64,000 bases of DNA, taken from NCBI RefSeq assembly GCF_031457495.1, contig NZ_JAVDWM010000001.1, positions 2,344,001-2,408,000 of the forward strand. Reading direction: 5' to 3'. Under the pieces are notes generated by a model. It worked only from the letters and a program-made list of their open reading frames with translations, did not search any database and had not been told where the DNA came from. This document shows, piece after piece, positions 1-8,564 of this stretch (position 1 is the stretch's first letter; every line of letters begins with the position of its first letter). The stretch is from Sphingopyxis sp. BE259 (GTDB taxonomy: Bacteria > Pseudomonadota > Alphaproteobacteria > Sphingomonadales > Sphingomonadaceae). A program made the translations under genes and the position numbers.

Positions 1-155
1 GCATCACCGTCCAGCCTGTACACCACTTCCTGACGAATGTTGATGTTCAGGTTGATCTCGATCGGCTTGTCGGGGGTTTCGATCTGCACGCAGCCGGTGA
101 GGGCTCCCAATAGGGTTGACGCGCCGATCAGGACCACCAGACCGCGGCCGATCAT
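1..155 (-). CDS. YnbE-like lipoprotein (3' end cut by window edge)
   Basis: The start at 155 is preceded by a strong AAGGAGGC ribosome-binding site. The N-terminus is a lipoprotein signal: a short basic start, a hydrophobic stretch and a lipobox ending L-T-G-C with the acylated Cys at about residue 22. After it come an I-E-T-P segment and an I-N-L-N-I-N-I-R stretch, typical of the small YnbE family. The gene lies 32 bases downstream of the ydbH homologue on the same strand. In E. coli, ynbE sits beside ydbH, and YnbE is an outer-membrane lipoprotein partner of YdbH in phospholipid transport. About 51 codons are visible and the stop lies beyond the left edge. The family call rests on motif recognition plus context. 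Confidence 0.8.
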   Translation of the reverse strand, partial: MIGRGLVVLIGASTLLGALTGCVQIETPDKPIEINLNINIRQEVVYRLDGD

Positions 156-187
156 GGCCCGCCTCCTTGCTCCAGTCTTCACTATGT

Positions 188-3100
188 TCATCGCATGGGC
201 TCGCTTTCTGGAGGCTGAACGGGGGCGGATGGGCGTTGTTTCGCGGCTTCGGCTTCGTCCTGGGCGCGGATCAGCGCCGGCAAATTTTGTTCGATGAGCA
301 GCGTCGGATCGTAAAAGCCTTTTGCCGAGGTCAATAGTTGGCGGAACGGCGCCTTGATCTTCACGTTAAACACCAGCGGAATTTTTGCGATCTGGTTGGT
401 CAGGAAATTGCGCGACGCGCCCTCGCCCTGCCCCACCCCGCCAAAGCGAATGTCGGTCACCATTTCGCCGTCCAAGTCCCCGTTCAAAATGATCGTCAGA
501 TCATCATATTTCAGGCTGCGGAGCGCGCCAAAGGCAAAATTTGCGATCGCGCCCAGATTGCGGTTCGACAACTCGCCGACATAGGCGAGCGTGCCGCCGC
601 CAGCGCGCGAATCGATCCGCCCGCCGACGATGCGGCCGCCCAGCCCGCTGAATTCGACCGGCAACGTCCCGTCGAACTTGCCCGTCGCGTTGATGTTTTC
701 GAACCCGAAACTTTGCAGGAATATCGCGGCATCGACCCCGACGATGTCAAAAGACAGCCGCCGCGTCTGTTCGGCACCGAAATCGAGCGTCGTCGGATGG
801 AGCAGCAATTGCCCCCCGCCAAAGGGCCAGCTGCCGCCCTCGACCCGCACCCGGTTGTCGCCCAGCAGCTGATATTCGATTTTGCCGTCGAGCACCGGGA
901 TACCGGGGTTGATTTCCTTGATCCGGGCGATCTGGCCGGGCGCCGAGCGCAGCCCGATCAGGTCGTCGAAGGTCAGCGTGGTGGTGAGGCCAGTGACCGG
1001 ACCAAAGGCGGCGGCCAGATTCGCATCGGCGGTGGCAAAGGTGCCGCGGCTGGTCACGCCCGCAGCGGTCCATTCGATGCGCCCGTCGCCGACCACCGAC
1101 CCTTGGACATTGGCGACGACGCCGAGCGCGAGGTTCGTCAGCTGATCGGGCTGAAAACCGTCATCGAACCGCAGCTCGCGGACCTGAAGATCGGCAAAGC
1201 CGCTGCTGTCTGCGAACCGGTGGCGGATGATCGTATCGAGGATTTTGGTACCGGTCTGTCGTTCATCGAAACCGGCCTTGGCGTCGATCACCCCGTCGGC
1301 GAAGCGCAGCGTGGCATTGTTGCTGATCAGCGGTGCGAAGCGCGCGTCGGGCGCTGTATCAGTGAGCAGCAGCCCGCCATCGAGCGTCAGGGCGCCGTCC
1401 GCCCAGCGCCATCTCCCATCGATCTCACTCATGGTCAGCGGCACCGCGCCGATCTTGCCGCTGGCACCGCGGAGTTCGCCGACCATGCTTTGCCCGTTGG
1501 GGCGCCCCGTGACGCTCTGGGCGCCGAACCGAGTGACACTGTCGCCTTGCCCCAGCCGGAAATCGGCGAGCGCGACAGACCAGCGCATCGCGGTAACGTC
1601 AATATTCGCCGGTCCGCTGGTCACCGTAAAGGGTGAACGGCCGCTGGTGCCGCGCAGATTGACGGTCGGGATGCGAATTTGCCCGCGCAATCCGCCCGGT
1701 CCCGCGCTGAGCAGTGGCGCGCCGGGACGGCTGCATAGATCGATCGCGCTGGGGCCGATCTGAAAGCCCGATAGGGTGACCCGCTGCGCGCTGACCCGGC
1801 TGCACCCACCGTTCAGCGCGAAAGCGCCGGTGGGAGCCAGAAAGCCATTGAGCGGGACGCTGAGCCGTTCAACACGTCCGTCCGCCAACGGACCCGACAA
1901 ATCGGCGCGCGTCGCAAAACGCAGCAATCCGTCGCGGTCGCCCGAGAACCGCACCGGCGCCAGCACCAGCGCTGCGCCACCGGCCTGATAGGGATCGAAG
2001 CTCGCAAGCCCGCTGATCGATCCGTCGCCGCGACGATCGAGGTTGATCGAGCCGCTCGGCAGATCGCCGCCACCGAACGCCCACCGCCCCGACGCCAGGA
2101 CCGCCGGCGGCGCGGCGCCGTAAAGATAGCCGATGCGGCTGTCGGCGCTGCCGGTAAAGCGCGCCCCGCTGGCGCTCGCCAGCTCTGGCGCGATCAGATC
2201 GATGCGCGCCGACGGGCCTTCGCCGACCAGCGCAAAATCGGCGCTGCCGCCGACGTCGGCCAACATCCTACTGAGCGCCGCGCTGGCCTTGGCCGCCAGC
2301 GGCCCGACCGGGGTTTGGGCAAGCCCGGCGACGCTGTCCCCCACCGCCCGCCGCAGCGCCGCGCTGCCACTGGCGCGCGCAAAGCGGACCTTTCCAGCGA
2401 GCTTTGGAGCGGCCTGACCGATGACCCCCTCGGCATCGATACTGACCGTCTCGGCCGCAAAATCGGCGCCGCGCACCTGCGCCATATCGGCGTCGAGATC
2501 GAGCTTGGTTGCCGCTGCGGTGCCGTCGAAACGCGCCAGCACGCCCAAGCGGTCGGCCTGCGCCCGCCCCGCCACCAGTTGCGCGATGCTGGCATCGGCC
2601 TCGCCCGTCCAGCTTTGCAGGTCCTTGGACAGCGATATGTCCAGCGCGATTTGCGGCGAGGCCGCGGTCACGCCGCCGTCGGCGCACGACAGGCTCCGCC
2701 CGCGCAATGGGCCAACCAGTTGCGGGCGGACGTCGCGAACCAGCAAAGTCCCGTAAAAACTGACATCGCGCCCGCTGCATCCGGCGGCCGCCACATTCGG
2801 CGCCACCAGCGCGAGCTTGCCGGTGAAATCGCGGCGCAGATTGCCGCCGCCGTTCAGCGCCGCGCCGATATTTCCCCACGGCGTTTCAACCCGCGCCCGC
2901 GCATCGCGCAGCACGACCGCCAGATCGGGTAAGGCGAACGGGTCGGTGCTCGCTGGGTCGCGAAACTTGTCGAGCGCCCCGAACGACAAGCGGCCCTTCA
3001 CGAACCGGCCATAGAGGCGGACGCCCTCGGCGCGGATTTCGGTGACATACGGCCCCGACCAGCCATAGCCGAGCAGCACCTCGACCTTTTTCGCGGTCAG

Positions 3101-3376
3101 GTCGGGGTTGGCGGGATCGCCGATCACGACATTCGACAAGCGTTCGCTGCGGAAACCGATTGCGTCGATCTGATACCGGGCGGCAACCCCGCGACTGCCC
3201 AGCTGATCGGTGATGAAGCGGTCGGCGATCGGTTCGCGGGCGATCCAGACCCCAGCCACGACGACAATCACCGCGCCCGCGGTTAGCCAGCGTTTCTTGA
3301 ACAGCACGGTGCGGTGCCGCCACTTCGGTTTCGGGCGCTCCTCGGCCTCTGTCATGGCATCGGCGCCCTCCGCCAT
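188..3376 (-). CDS. ydbH: YdbH family AsmA-like intermembrane transport protein
   Basis: This 1062-residue protein has a cytoplasmic basic N-terminus, one membrane anchor at about residues 31-46 and a very long periplasmic part rich in alternating beta-strand patterns, as in the AsmA-like bridge proteins TamB, YhdP and YdbH. The last ~110 residues (around L-R-S-L-K-Y-D-D-L and I-P-L-V-F-N-V-K-I-K-A-P-F) match the C-terminal YdbH/'dicarboxylate transport' domain. Known for the family: it helps carry phospholipids between inner and outer membrane and is redundant with TamB and YhdP in E. coli. The ynbE-like gene follows 32 bases downstream, so the two probably form an operon. A second Met at residue 8 (position 3355) is an alternative start. 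Confidence 0.85.
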   Translation of the reverse strand: MAEGADAMTEAEERPKPKWRHRTVLFKKRWLTAGAVIVVVAGVWIAREPIADRFITDQLGSRGVAARYQIDAIGFRSERLSNVVIGDPANPDLTAKKVEVLLGYGWSGPYVTEIRAEGVRLYGRFVKGRLSFGALDKFRDPASTDPFALPDLAVVLRDARARVETPWGNIGAALNGGGNLRRDFTGKLALVAPNVAAAGCSGRDVSFYGTLLVRDVRPQLVGPLRGRSLSCADGGVTAASPQIALDISLSKDLQSWTGEADASIAQLVAGRAQADRLGVLARFDGTAAATKLDLDADMAQVRGADFAAETVSIDAEGVIGQAAPKLAGKVRFARASGSAALRRAVGDSVAGLAQTPVGPLAAKASAALSRMLADVGGSADFALVGEGPSARIDLIAPELASASGARFTGSADSRIGYLYGAAPPAVLASGRWAFGGGDLPSGSINLDRRGDGSISGLASFDPYQAGGAALVLAPVRFSGDRDGLLRFATRADLSGPLADGRVERLSVPLNGFLAPTGAFALNGGCSRVSAQRVTLSGFQIGPSAIDLCSRPGAPLLSAGPGGLRGQIRIPTVNLRGTSGRSPFTVTSGPANIDVTAMRWSVALADFRLGQGDSVTRFGAQSVTGRPNGQSMVGELRGASGKIGAVPLTMSEIDGRWRWADGALTLDGGLLLTDTAPDARFAPLISNNATLRFADGVIDAKAGFDERQTGTKILDTIIRHRFADSSGFADLQVRELRFDDGFQPDQLTNLALGVVANVQGSVVGDGRIEWTAAGVTSRGTFATADANLAAAFGPVTGLTTTLTFDDLIGLRSAPGQIARIKEINPGIPVLDGKIEYQLLGDNRVRVEGGSWPFGGGQLLLHPTTLDFGAEQTRRLSFDIVGVDAAIFLQSFGFENINATGKFDGTLPVEFSGLGGRIVGGRIDSRAGGGTLAYVGELSNRNLGAIANFAFGALRSLKYDDLTIILNGDLDGEMVTDIRFGGVGQGEGASRNFLTNQIAKIPLVFNVKIKAPFRQLLTSAKGFYDPTLLIEQNLPALIRAQDEAEAAKQRPSAPVQPPESEPMR

Positions 3377-3555
3377 CGCCTGTCAACGGATGACGTCATG
3401 GCGCCTGTTCGTCCTTCGTCCGGTCCTGCGGTCACCGCCAGCAACGCCGGAAATCCCTTTTCGCTGCAACGAATTGGGAAACAAATTGGTCCGGATCGCC
3501 ATCATATGTTTCCTATGACCGTTGAGTGCCGGTCACAAGGCGGTTATTCGGGGCA

Positions 3556-4266
3556 ATGGCCGATGCCGAACCGCCCGCCCCCTCATCCGGCCCTGCCCCC
3601 GATCATGCGGGCCACCGCGCCCGGCTGCGCGGGCGGCTGCTGGGCGGCGACGTCGACGGCATGGCCGACTATGAACTGGTCGAATATCTGCTCGCGCTCG
3701 CCGTCCCGCGCCGCGACACCAAACCGCTGGCCAAAGCCTTGCTGCGCGAATTCGGCTCGCTGGCCCAGTTGGTCAGCGCCGATCCCGAATCCTTGCGCCG
3801 CGTCGGTGGGCTCGGCGACACCGGCATCGCGGCGCTGAAAATCGTTCAGGCCACCAGCTTGCGGCTGCTCAAGGGCGAATTTCGCGACAAGCCTTTGCTG
3901 TCCAGCTGGGACGGACTGCTCGACTGGTTGCGCGCCGACATGGGGCCGATCGATGTCGAGCGCGTCCGCGTCCTCTATCTCAATTCGCGCAACATGCTGA
4001 TCCGCGACGAGCTGGCCAGCGAGGGATCGATCGACCAGTCGGCGATCTATGTCCGCGAAATCGTCAAGCGCGCGCTGGAGCTTGGCGCGTCGGCGATCAT
4101 ATTGGTGCACAACCACCCCAGCGGCAGCCCCGAACCCAGCCGTCAGGACATTGCGATCACCCGCGACATCGCTGACGCCGCGAGCCGTCTGGGGATTGCA
4201 TTGCACGACCATGTCATCATCGGCGGGTCGGAGTATCGCAGCTTTCGCGCGATGGGGTTGCTATAA
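3556..4266 (+). CDS. radC: RadC family protein (JAB/MPN domain)
   Basis: This RadC-type protein has an N-terminal helix-hairpin-helix-like region (L-R-R-V-G-G-L-G-D) followed by a JAB1/MPN domain. The metal motif H-N-H-P-S-G...P-S-x-x-D sits at about residues 185-198, with an upstream E-G-S-I-D segment, so the metalloprotease-like zinc ligands are intact. RadC proteins were named for DNA repair, but their activity is unsettled. A GTG at 3526 would add ten residues. The ATG at 3556 is preferred because the sequence following it begins the usual N-terminal layout, although neither start has a strong Shine-Dalgarno sequence. The gene diverges from ydbH and ends just before a bidirectional stem-loop. 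Confidence 0.88.
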   Translation: MADAEPPAPSSGPAPDHAGHRARLRGRLLGGDVDGMADYELVEYLLALAVPRRDTKPLAKALLREFGSLAQLVSADPESLRRVGGLGDTGIAALKIVQATSLRLLKGEFRDKPLLSSWDGLLDWLRADMGPIDVERVRVLYLNSRNMLIRDELASEGSIDQSAIYVREIVKRALELGASAIILVHNHPSGSPEPSRQDIAITRDIADAASRLGIALHDHVIIGGSEYRSFRAMGLL

Positions 4267-4278
4267 CGCCCAAACGGA

Positions 4279-4308
4279 TGCAGCCGCCGGATCGCTCCGA
4301 CGGCTGCA
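4279..4308. terminator. Stem-loop between convergent genes
   Basis: TGCAGCCG at 4279-4286 pairs perfectly with CGGCTGCA at 4301-4308, and an inner CGGA/TCCG stem closes on a TCGC loop. It lies 12 bases after the radC stop and 19 bases from the stop of the convergent EF-hand gene. It lacks a long U-tract, so it may be a bidirectional or Rho-assisted terminator. Confidence 0.6.
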
Positions 4309-4327
4309 CCACCCCGCGGGAAGCCGG

Positions 4328-4816
4328 TTAAGCGCCGCGCGAAAGGAAACCGGTCAATTCGGTCTTGTTGACCGCGCCCGACTTGTCACCATCGGCGGCG
4401 GCAAATGCCTGGCCGATCCACGTCTTCACCTCGGCCGACTCGGGGTCGACGCTCGGCTCGGTCGCGGCGCGCAGCTTCTTCATCCACGCGGCAAATTCCA
4501 TATCGTTCAGATCGCCATTGGCATCGGCGTCATAGGTCGGAAATTCCTTTTCCACGATCTGCGCGATCTGGGTCGGGGTTGCCGCCGTTCCTGCCGCGGC
4601 AGGTTCAGCCGGGGCGGTGGGCGCCGACGCATCAGGGGCAGGCGCCGGGGCGGGAGTCGTTGCCGCATCCGCCGTGGGCGCTGCGTCGGTCATCGGCGCG
4701 GGCTCGGTGGCGGTTGTCGGCGCCGCGGGATCTGCGGCGGGAGCGGTCGTCTGGGCCAGCGCCGGGAAACTCACGGCGGCGGCGCCGATCAAAAGCATCT
4801 GCTTCAACATGGTCAT
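4328..4816 (-). CDS. Secreted EF-hand domain protein
   Basis: This 162-residue exported protein has a signal peptide at residues 1-21 with cleavage predicted after A-L-A, a low-complexity Ala/Pro/Thr linker at about 22-80, then two EF-hands. Loop 1 (about 96-107) reads D-A-D-A-N-G-D-L-N-D-M-E and loop 2 (about 142-153) reads D-G-D-K-S-G-A-V-N-K-T-E. Both keep the acidic ligands at loop positions 1, 3 and 12 and the central Gly, so calcium binding is expected. Clear AGGAGAA ribosome-binding site. It lies 24 bases downstream of a second small secreted protein with a nearly identical signal peptide, so the two are probably co-transcribed. Role unknown; a periplasmic calcium-binding protein is the best inference. 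Confidence 0.85.
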   Translation of the reverse strand: MTMLKQMLLIGAAAVSFPALAQTTAPAADPAAPTTATEPAPMTDAAPTADAATTPAPAPAPDASAPTAPAEPAAAGTAATPTQIAQIVEKEFPTYDADANGDLNDMEFAAWMKKLRAATEPSVDPESAEVKTWIGQAFAAADGDKSGAVNKTELTGFLSRGA

Positions 4817-4840
4817 TCTCCTAAATCATTATCTGGGGTG

Positions 4841-5134
4841 TTATTCCGGGTCGGGCTCAGGTTTCGGCTCGGGCTCCGGAGCAGGCTGGTCAGCCGGTGG
4901 GGTAGGCTCGGCTGCCGGGGGTGTGTCGGTCGGCGCAGCGTCCTCTGTCGGGGCCGTGCCATCCGACGGCTTGGCATCGTCAGCCGGATCTTCATCCGGC
5001 GCCGGAGCCGTGGTGTCGGCGGGAGCGGGCGTCTGACTGGTCGGCGCCGGTTCCTCACCCGCCGGTCCAGTCGTCTGGGCCAGCGCCGGGAAGCTCACCG
5101 CCACCGCGCCGATCAAAAGCATCTGTTTCAACAT
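4841..5134 (-). CDS. Small secreted Pro/Ala/Asp-rich protein, paralogue of EF-hand neighbour
   Basis: This 97-residue protein has a signal peptide nearly identical to the downstream EF-hand protein: both share M-L-K-Q-M-L-L-I-G-A, then x-A-V-S-F-P-A-L-A-Q-T-T. The mature part is only low-complexity Pro/Ala/Asp/Glu/Thr sequence ending in a P-E-P-x-P repeat, with no EF-hand. The start is well supported by AAGGAGAA seven bases upstream. It is acidic and probably disordered in the periplasm. The two genes likely arose by tandem duplication of the 5' part, and this copy either lost or never had the EF-hand module. Function unknown. The ribosome-binding site and signal peptide support a real gene. 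Confidence 0.7.
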   Translation of the reverse strand: MLKQMLLIGAVAVSFPALAQTTGPAGEEPAPTSQTPAPADTTAPAPDEDPADDAKPSDGTAPTEDAAPTDTPPAAEPTPPADQPAPEPEPKPEPDPE

Positions 5135-5252
5135 GAAAATTCTCCTTTCGAGGCGACTTCAAGGGATTTGCGACCCGTCGCCTTTTTTTGATGGGGCATG
5201 AAAGCAACAGCCGGGCCCAATCATGGTTGCGGACCCGCGGCATTTGGCGAAA

Positions 5253-5275
5253 CGCCCCGTCCCTGCTACGGGGCG
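5253..5275. other. GC-rich stem-loop in the purB leader
   Basis: CGCCCCGT (5253-5260) and ACGGGGCG (5268-5275) form an 8-bp perfect stem with a 7-base loop, 58 bases before the purB start and in the region that also holds promoters for the divergent secreted-protein pair. It could affect purB mRNA folding, but no known riboswitch motif is recognised. Confidence 0.35.
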
Positions 5276-5333
5276 CCCCGGCGCGGTTCCGCAGGGATTC
5301 CGCGATGGAGCGCCCTAAAAGGAAGGAAATTCA

Positions 5334-6650
5334 ATGGTTCCGCGTTACGCCCGGCCGGAAATGACCGCGATCTGGTCGGCCGAGAATCGGTTTCGCATCT
5401 GGTTCGAGATCGAGGCGCACGCCACCGACGCCCTCGCCGAACTGGGAACCGTTCCGAAATCCGCTGCGAAAGCCCTGTGGGATTGGTGGGCGACAAAGCC
5501 CGTCATCGACGTCGCCGCGATCGACGCGATCGAGGCGATTACGAAGCATGACGTCATCGCCTTTCTGACCTGGGTGTCCGAAAATGTCGGCGACGAAGCG
5601 CGCTTCATGCATCAGGGCATGACCAGTTCAGACGTCCTCGACACCTGCCTGGCGGTTCAGTTGGCGCAGGCGGCGGACCTGTTGATCGCCGATCTCGACG
5701 CGCTGCTCGCCGCGATCAAGCGGCGCGCGTTCGAACATAAGCTGACCCCGACGATCGGGCGCAGTCATGGCATCCACGCTGAACCCGTCACCTTTGGGCT
5801 TAAACTGGCGCAGACCTATGCCGAATTCGATCGCTGCAAGGCGCGCCTGATCGCCGCCCGCGCCGAAGTGGCCACCTGCGCCATCTCGGGCGCCGTCGGC
5901 ACCTTTGCCAATATCGACCCGCGGGTCGAAGCGCATGTCGCCGCCAAGCTCGGCCTCTCGATCGAACCCGTATCGACGCAGGTCATCCCGCGCGACCGGC
6001 ACGCGATGTTCTTTGCCACCCTGGGCGTCGTCGCCGGGTCGATCGAGCGGCTCGCTACCGAAGTCCGCCATTTGCAGCGCACCGAAGTTCTGGAGGCGGA
6101 GGAATATTTCTCGCCGGGTCAAAAGGGCAGTTCGGCGATGCCGCACAAGCGCAACCCGATCCTGACCGAAAACCTCACCGGCCTGGCGCGAATGGTGCGC
6201 AGCGCCGTCGTCCCCGCGCTCGAAAACGTCGCGCTGTGGCACGAACGCGACATCAGTCATTCGTCGGTCGAACGCTTTATCGGTCCCGATGCAACGATCA
6301 CGCTCGACTTCGCGCTGGGCCGCCTCACCGGAGTGATCGACAAGCTGCTGATCTATCCCGAACGGATGCAGAAGAACCTCGACCGCATGGGCGGCCTCGT
6401 CCATTCGCAGCGCGTATTGCTGGCGCTGACACAGGCTGGCGCCAGCCGCGAGGACAGCTATCTGCTGGTGCAGCGCAACGCGATGCGGGTGTGGGAAAGC
6501 GACGGCCGATTGTCGCTGCTCGAACTGCTGAAGGCCGATGCCGATGTTGCCTCGCGCCTGTCAGCAGCGCAGCTGACGGAACTTTTCGACCTTGGCTATC
6601 ATATGAAGCATGTCGACACGATCTTCGACCGTGTCTTCGGCGCGGCATAG
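5334..6650 (+). CDS. purB: Adenylosuccinate lyase
   Basis: This 438-residue enzyme converts SAICAR to AICAR and adenylosuccinate to AMP, both with release of fumarate, in purine synthesis. It is full length for the bacterial PurB family. The fumarase/aspartase superfamily signature G-S-S-A-M-P-H-K-R-N-P is present at about residues 265-275, with the catalytic serine in the mobile loop. T-S-S-D-V-L-D-T and G-R-S-H-G-I-H-A supply further active-site segments. The ATG at 5334 is preceded by AAGGAAGG. It is the first gene of a plus-strand run continuing to lapA-like, pyrF and trp genes, though 66 bases separate it from the next gene. The distant purF (56560) supplies an earlier step of the same pathway. 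Confidence 0.96.
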   Translation: MVPRYARPEMTAIWSAENRFRIWFEIEAHATDALAELGTVPKSAAKALWDWWATKPVIDVAAIDAIEAITKHDVIAFLTWVSENVGDEARFMHQGMTSSDVLDTCLAVQLAQAADLLIADLDALLAAIKRRAFEHKLTPTIGRSHGIHAEPVTFGLKLAQTYAEFDRCKARLIAARAEVATCAISGAVGTFANIDPRVEAHVAAKLGLSIEPVSTQVIPRDRHAMFFATLGVVAGSIERLATEVRHLQRTEVLEAEEYFSPGQKGSSAMPHKRNPILTENLTGLARMVRSAVVPALENVALWHERDISHSSVERFIGPDATITLDFALGRLTGVIDKLLIYPERMQKNLDRMGGLVHSQRVLLALTQAGASREDSYLLVQRNAMRVWESDGRLSLLELLKADADVASRLSAAQLTELFDLGYHMKHVDTIFDRVFGAA

Positions 6651-6716
6651 GCCGGACTGGAAAGCCGCGCCAATCTGGCATAGGGTCGTGAGCGACCGAC
6701 AGAGGAGCATGTTATA

Positions 6717-7046
6717 GTGGGAATTCTGCGGACAATTATCTGGGTCTTGCTGACCGCGATATTGGTCATTTTCGCGATGGCGAATTGGCTGCCGGTGACC
6801 GTCACCATCTGGCCGGGTCAGGTGCTCGACACCAAATTGCCGGTCCTGATACTCGCCGCCTTCCTGATCGGCAGCGTGCCGATGTGGATCGCGCTTCGCA
6901 CCACCCGCTGGTCGCTGAAGCGCCGCCTCGACACCAGCGAACGCCAGCTTGCCGACATGCGCGCGCTGGCCAATCGCCCCGTCGAGCCCGTCGCCGCCCC
7001 GACGCCGGTCAATGACATTCCCCCTTCACCGCTGGAGACACCATGA
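6717..7046 (+). CDS. LapA domain-containing membrane protein (DUF1049)
   Basis: This 109-residue inner-membrane protein has two hydrophobic segments at about residues 4-24 and 43-60, separated by a short loop containing N-W-L-P-V-T-V-T-I-W-P, then a basic coiled-coil-like tail (L-K-R-R-L-D-T-S-E-R-Q-L). This matches the lipopolysaccharide assembly protein A domain (LapA/YciS, DUF1049). In E. coli, LapA works with LapB in regulating LPS synthesis through LpxC. Start is GTG at 6717 with AGGAG upstream. Its stop overlaps the pyrF start by four bases (ATGA), so the two are translationally coupled. No LapB homologue is visible nearby, so the LPS role is inferred from family only. Confidence 0.75.
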   Translation: MGILRTIIWVLLTAILVIFAMANWLPVTVTIWPGQVLDTKLPVLILAAFLIGSVPMWIALRTTRWSLKRRLDTSERQLADMRALANRPVEPVAAPTPVNDIPPSPLETP

Positions 7047-7717
7047 GCTCGCCGCTTTATCTCGCCATCGATCATCCGCACCTCGACGCTGCGGTCACGC
7101 TGGCGCAAAAGGTGCGGCATCATGTCGGCGGGCTGAAGCTCGGCCTCGAATTTTTCTGCGCCAACGGCCATCATGGCGTCCATGAAATGGCGAAACTCGG
7201 GCTGCCGATCTTTCTCGACCTAAAGCTCCACGACATTCCCAATACCGTTGCCAAGGCGATTCAGGCGCTTCGCCCGCTCGAACCGGCCATTTTGACTGTG
7301 CATGCCGCGGGCGGCCGCGCGATGCTGGAGGAAGCCAAGGCGGTGGCGGGGCTCAACACCAAGGTCGTCGCGGTCACCGTGCTGACCAGCCTCGACGCAC
7401 CTGATCTCGAGGACATCGGCGTCGGCGGCACCCCGCACGACCAAGTCGTCCGCTTGGCAGCGTTGGCGCGCGAAGCCGGGCTCGACGGCATCGTCTGCTC
7501 GGGCCAGGAAGTGAAGGCCGCCCGCAAGGCGTGGCCAGGCGGCTTTTTCGTCGTCCCCGGCGTGCGGCCTTCAAACGGCAGCGCGGGCGACCAGAAACGT
7601 GTCGTGACTCCGGCCCAGGCGATGGCCGATGGCGCGTCGATCCTGGTTGTCGGCCGCCCGATCAGCCAGTCGCCCGACCCCGATCTTGCCGCGCGGGAAA
7701 TCGAAGCGACGCTGTAG
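7043..7717 (+). CDS. pyrF: Orotidine-5'-phosphate decarboxylase
   Basis: PyrF decarboxylates OMP to UMP, the last step of de novo pyrimidine synthesis. The 224-residue protein is a typical short bacterial TIM barrel. The signature F-L-D-L-K-L-H-D-I-P-N-T-V holds catalytic D59, K61 and D64. The phosphate-binding part V-P-G-V-R-P and the late G-R-P-I loop are also present. The ATG overlaps the end of the LapA-domain gene by four bases. A palindromic repeat element at 7732-7813 separates it from trpF, which continues in the same direction. Confidence 0.96.
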   Translation: MSSPLYLAIDHPHLDAAVTLAQKVRHHVGGLKLGLEFFCANGHHGVHEMAKLGLPIFLDLKLHDIPNTVAKAIQALRPLEPAILTVHAAGGRAMLEEAKAVAGLNTKVVAVTVLTSLDAPDLEDIGVGGTPHDQVVRLAALAREAGLDGIVCSGQEVKAARKAWPGGFFVVPGVRPSNGSAGDQKRVVTPAQAMADGASILVVGRPISQSPDPDLAAREIEATL

Positions 7718-7731
7718 GAATTTTCCCATTG

Positions 7732-7813
7732 CCGTTCGTGTCGAGCGAAGTCGAGACACCGCTCCGACAAGCGTAAGGCCGGGGCGCATCTCGACTTCGC
7801 TCGATGCGAACGG
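7732..7813. repeat. Palindromic intergenic repeat, family A copy 1
   Basis: Arms at 7732-7756 and 7789-7813 are 25-base inverted repeats with two mismatches around a 32-base loop; the core reads TCGAGCGAAGTCGAGA. A second copy with almost the same arms but a different loop lies at 40017-40098. It sits between pyrF and trpF. The hairpin may protect RNA ends or attenuate transcription. The element resembles REP-like repeats common in sphingomonad genomes. Confidence 0.8.
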
Positions 7814-7832
7814 ATAGCTAGAGCCTGTATCC

Positions 7833-8465
7833 ATGCCCCCCTTCGTCAAAATCTGCGGCCTTTCCACCCCCGATACCGTCGATGCGGCCATTGAACTGGG
7901 CGCGACGCACATCGGTCTGGTGCACTATGAGCCGAGTTCGCGTCACGTTGATCTGAAAACCGCCGCCGAATTGCGCAAGCGCGCCGGGCGCCACGTCCAG
8001 GTCGCACTGTTGCTCGTCAACGCCTCGCAGCAACTGACCGCCGACGCGCTGGCCGCGGTGCGGCCCGACATCATCCAGTTTCACGGCAACGAGACCCCCG
8101 AATGGCTCGCCGTCGTGAAACGGCTGGTGCCCGCACAGGTGTGGAAAGCCGTCGGCCTGAAAGACGCCGGCACGCTGGACCGGATCGGGAAGTATCAGGG
8201 AATCGCCGACCGCATCCTGTTCGACGCCCCAGCGGCAGCGATGCCGGGCGGCACCGGCACACGCTTCGACTGGTCGCTGCTCAAAAACCATCGCCACTCG
8301 ATGGATTGGGGCGTCGCCGGCGGCCTGACCCCGGCCAACGTCGCCGAAGCGATCGCGGCGACCGGGGCGCCGCTCGTCGACGTCTCATCGGGGGTCGAAA
8401 GCGCACCCGGCGTGAAGGATGTGGACAAGATGGCGGCTTTCCTTAAAGCGGTCGCCACATGTTGA
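7833..8465 (+). CDS. trpF: Phosphoribosylanthranilate isomerase
   Basis: TrpF catalyses the Amadori rearrangement of phosphoribosylanthranilate to CdRP in tryptophan synthesis. The 210-residue TIM barrel begins with V-K-I-C-G-L, whose Cys8 is the conserved general base. I-Q-F-H-G-N-E-T-P, the catalytic Asp region F-D-A-P, and the closing phosphate loops G-G-L-T-P-A-N-V and D-V-S-S-G-V-E are all present. It is followed by trpB and trpA. trpC, trpD and trpE are absent from the window, as is usual in alphaproteobacteria where the trp genes are split. Confidence 0.96.
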   Translation: MPPFVKICGLSTPDTVDAAIELGATHIGLVHYEPSSRHVDLKTAAELRKRAGRHVQVALLLVNASQQLTADALAAVRPDIIQFHGNETPEWLAVVKRLVPAQVWKAVGLKDAGTLDRIGKYQGIADRILFDAPAAAMPGGTGTRFDWSLLKNHRHSMDWGVAGGLTPANVAEAIAATGAPLVDVSSGVESAPGVKDVDKMAAFLKAVATC

Positions 8466-8564
8466 CGGCACATTCCTTTACGCTGCGCATCGGAAAACGA
8501 TGGCGCTGATCGCTTCAAATCCCAGTTTGAGCGAGCGCCCACCCTATTGCCGATGGAAACGATC

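Noticed and set aside
338..1636. A 432-codon plus-strand frame opposite ydbH.
   Set aside because: Composition fits antisense of a GC-rich gene; ydbH has anchor and C-terminal domain on the minus strand.
4616..5060. Possible tandem DNA repeats in the Ala/Pro and Pro/Glu-rich coding parts.
   Set aside because: They are low-complexity codons inside the secreted-protein genes, not separate repeat elements.
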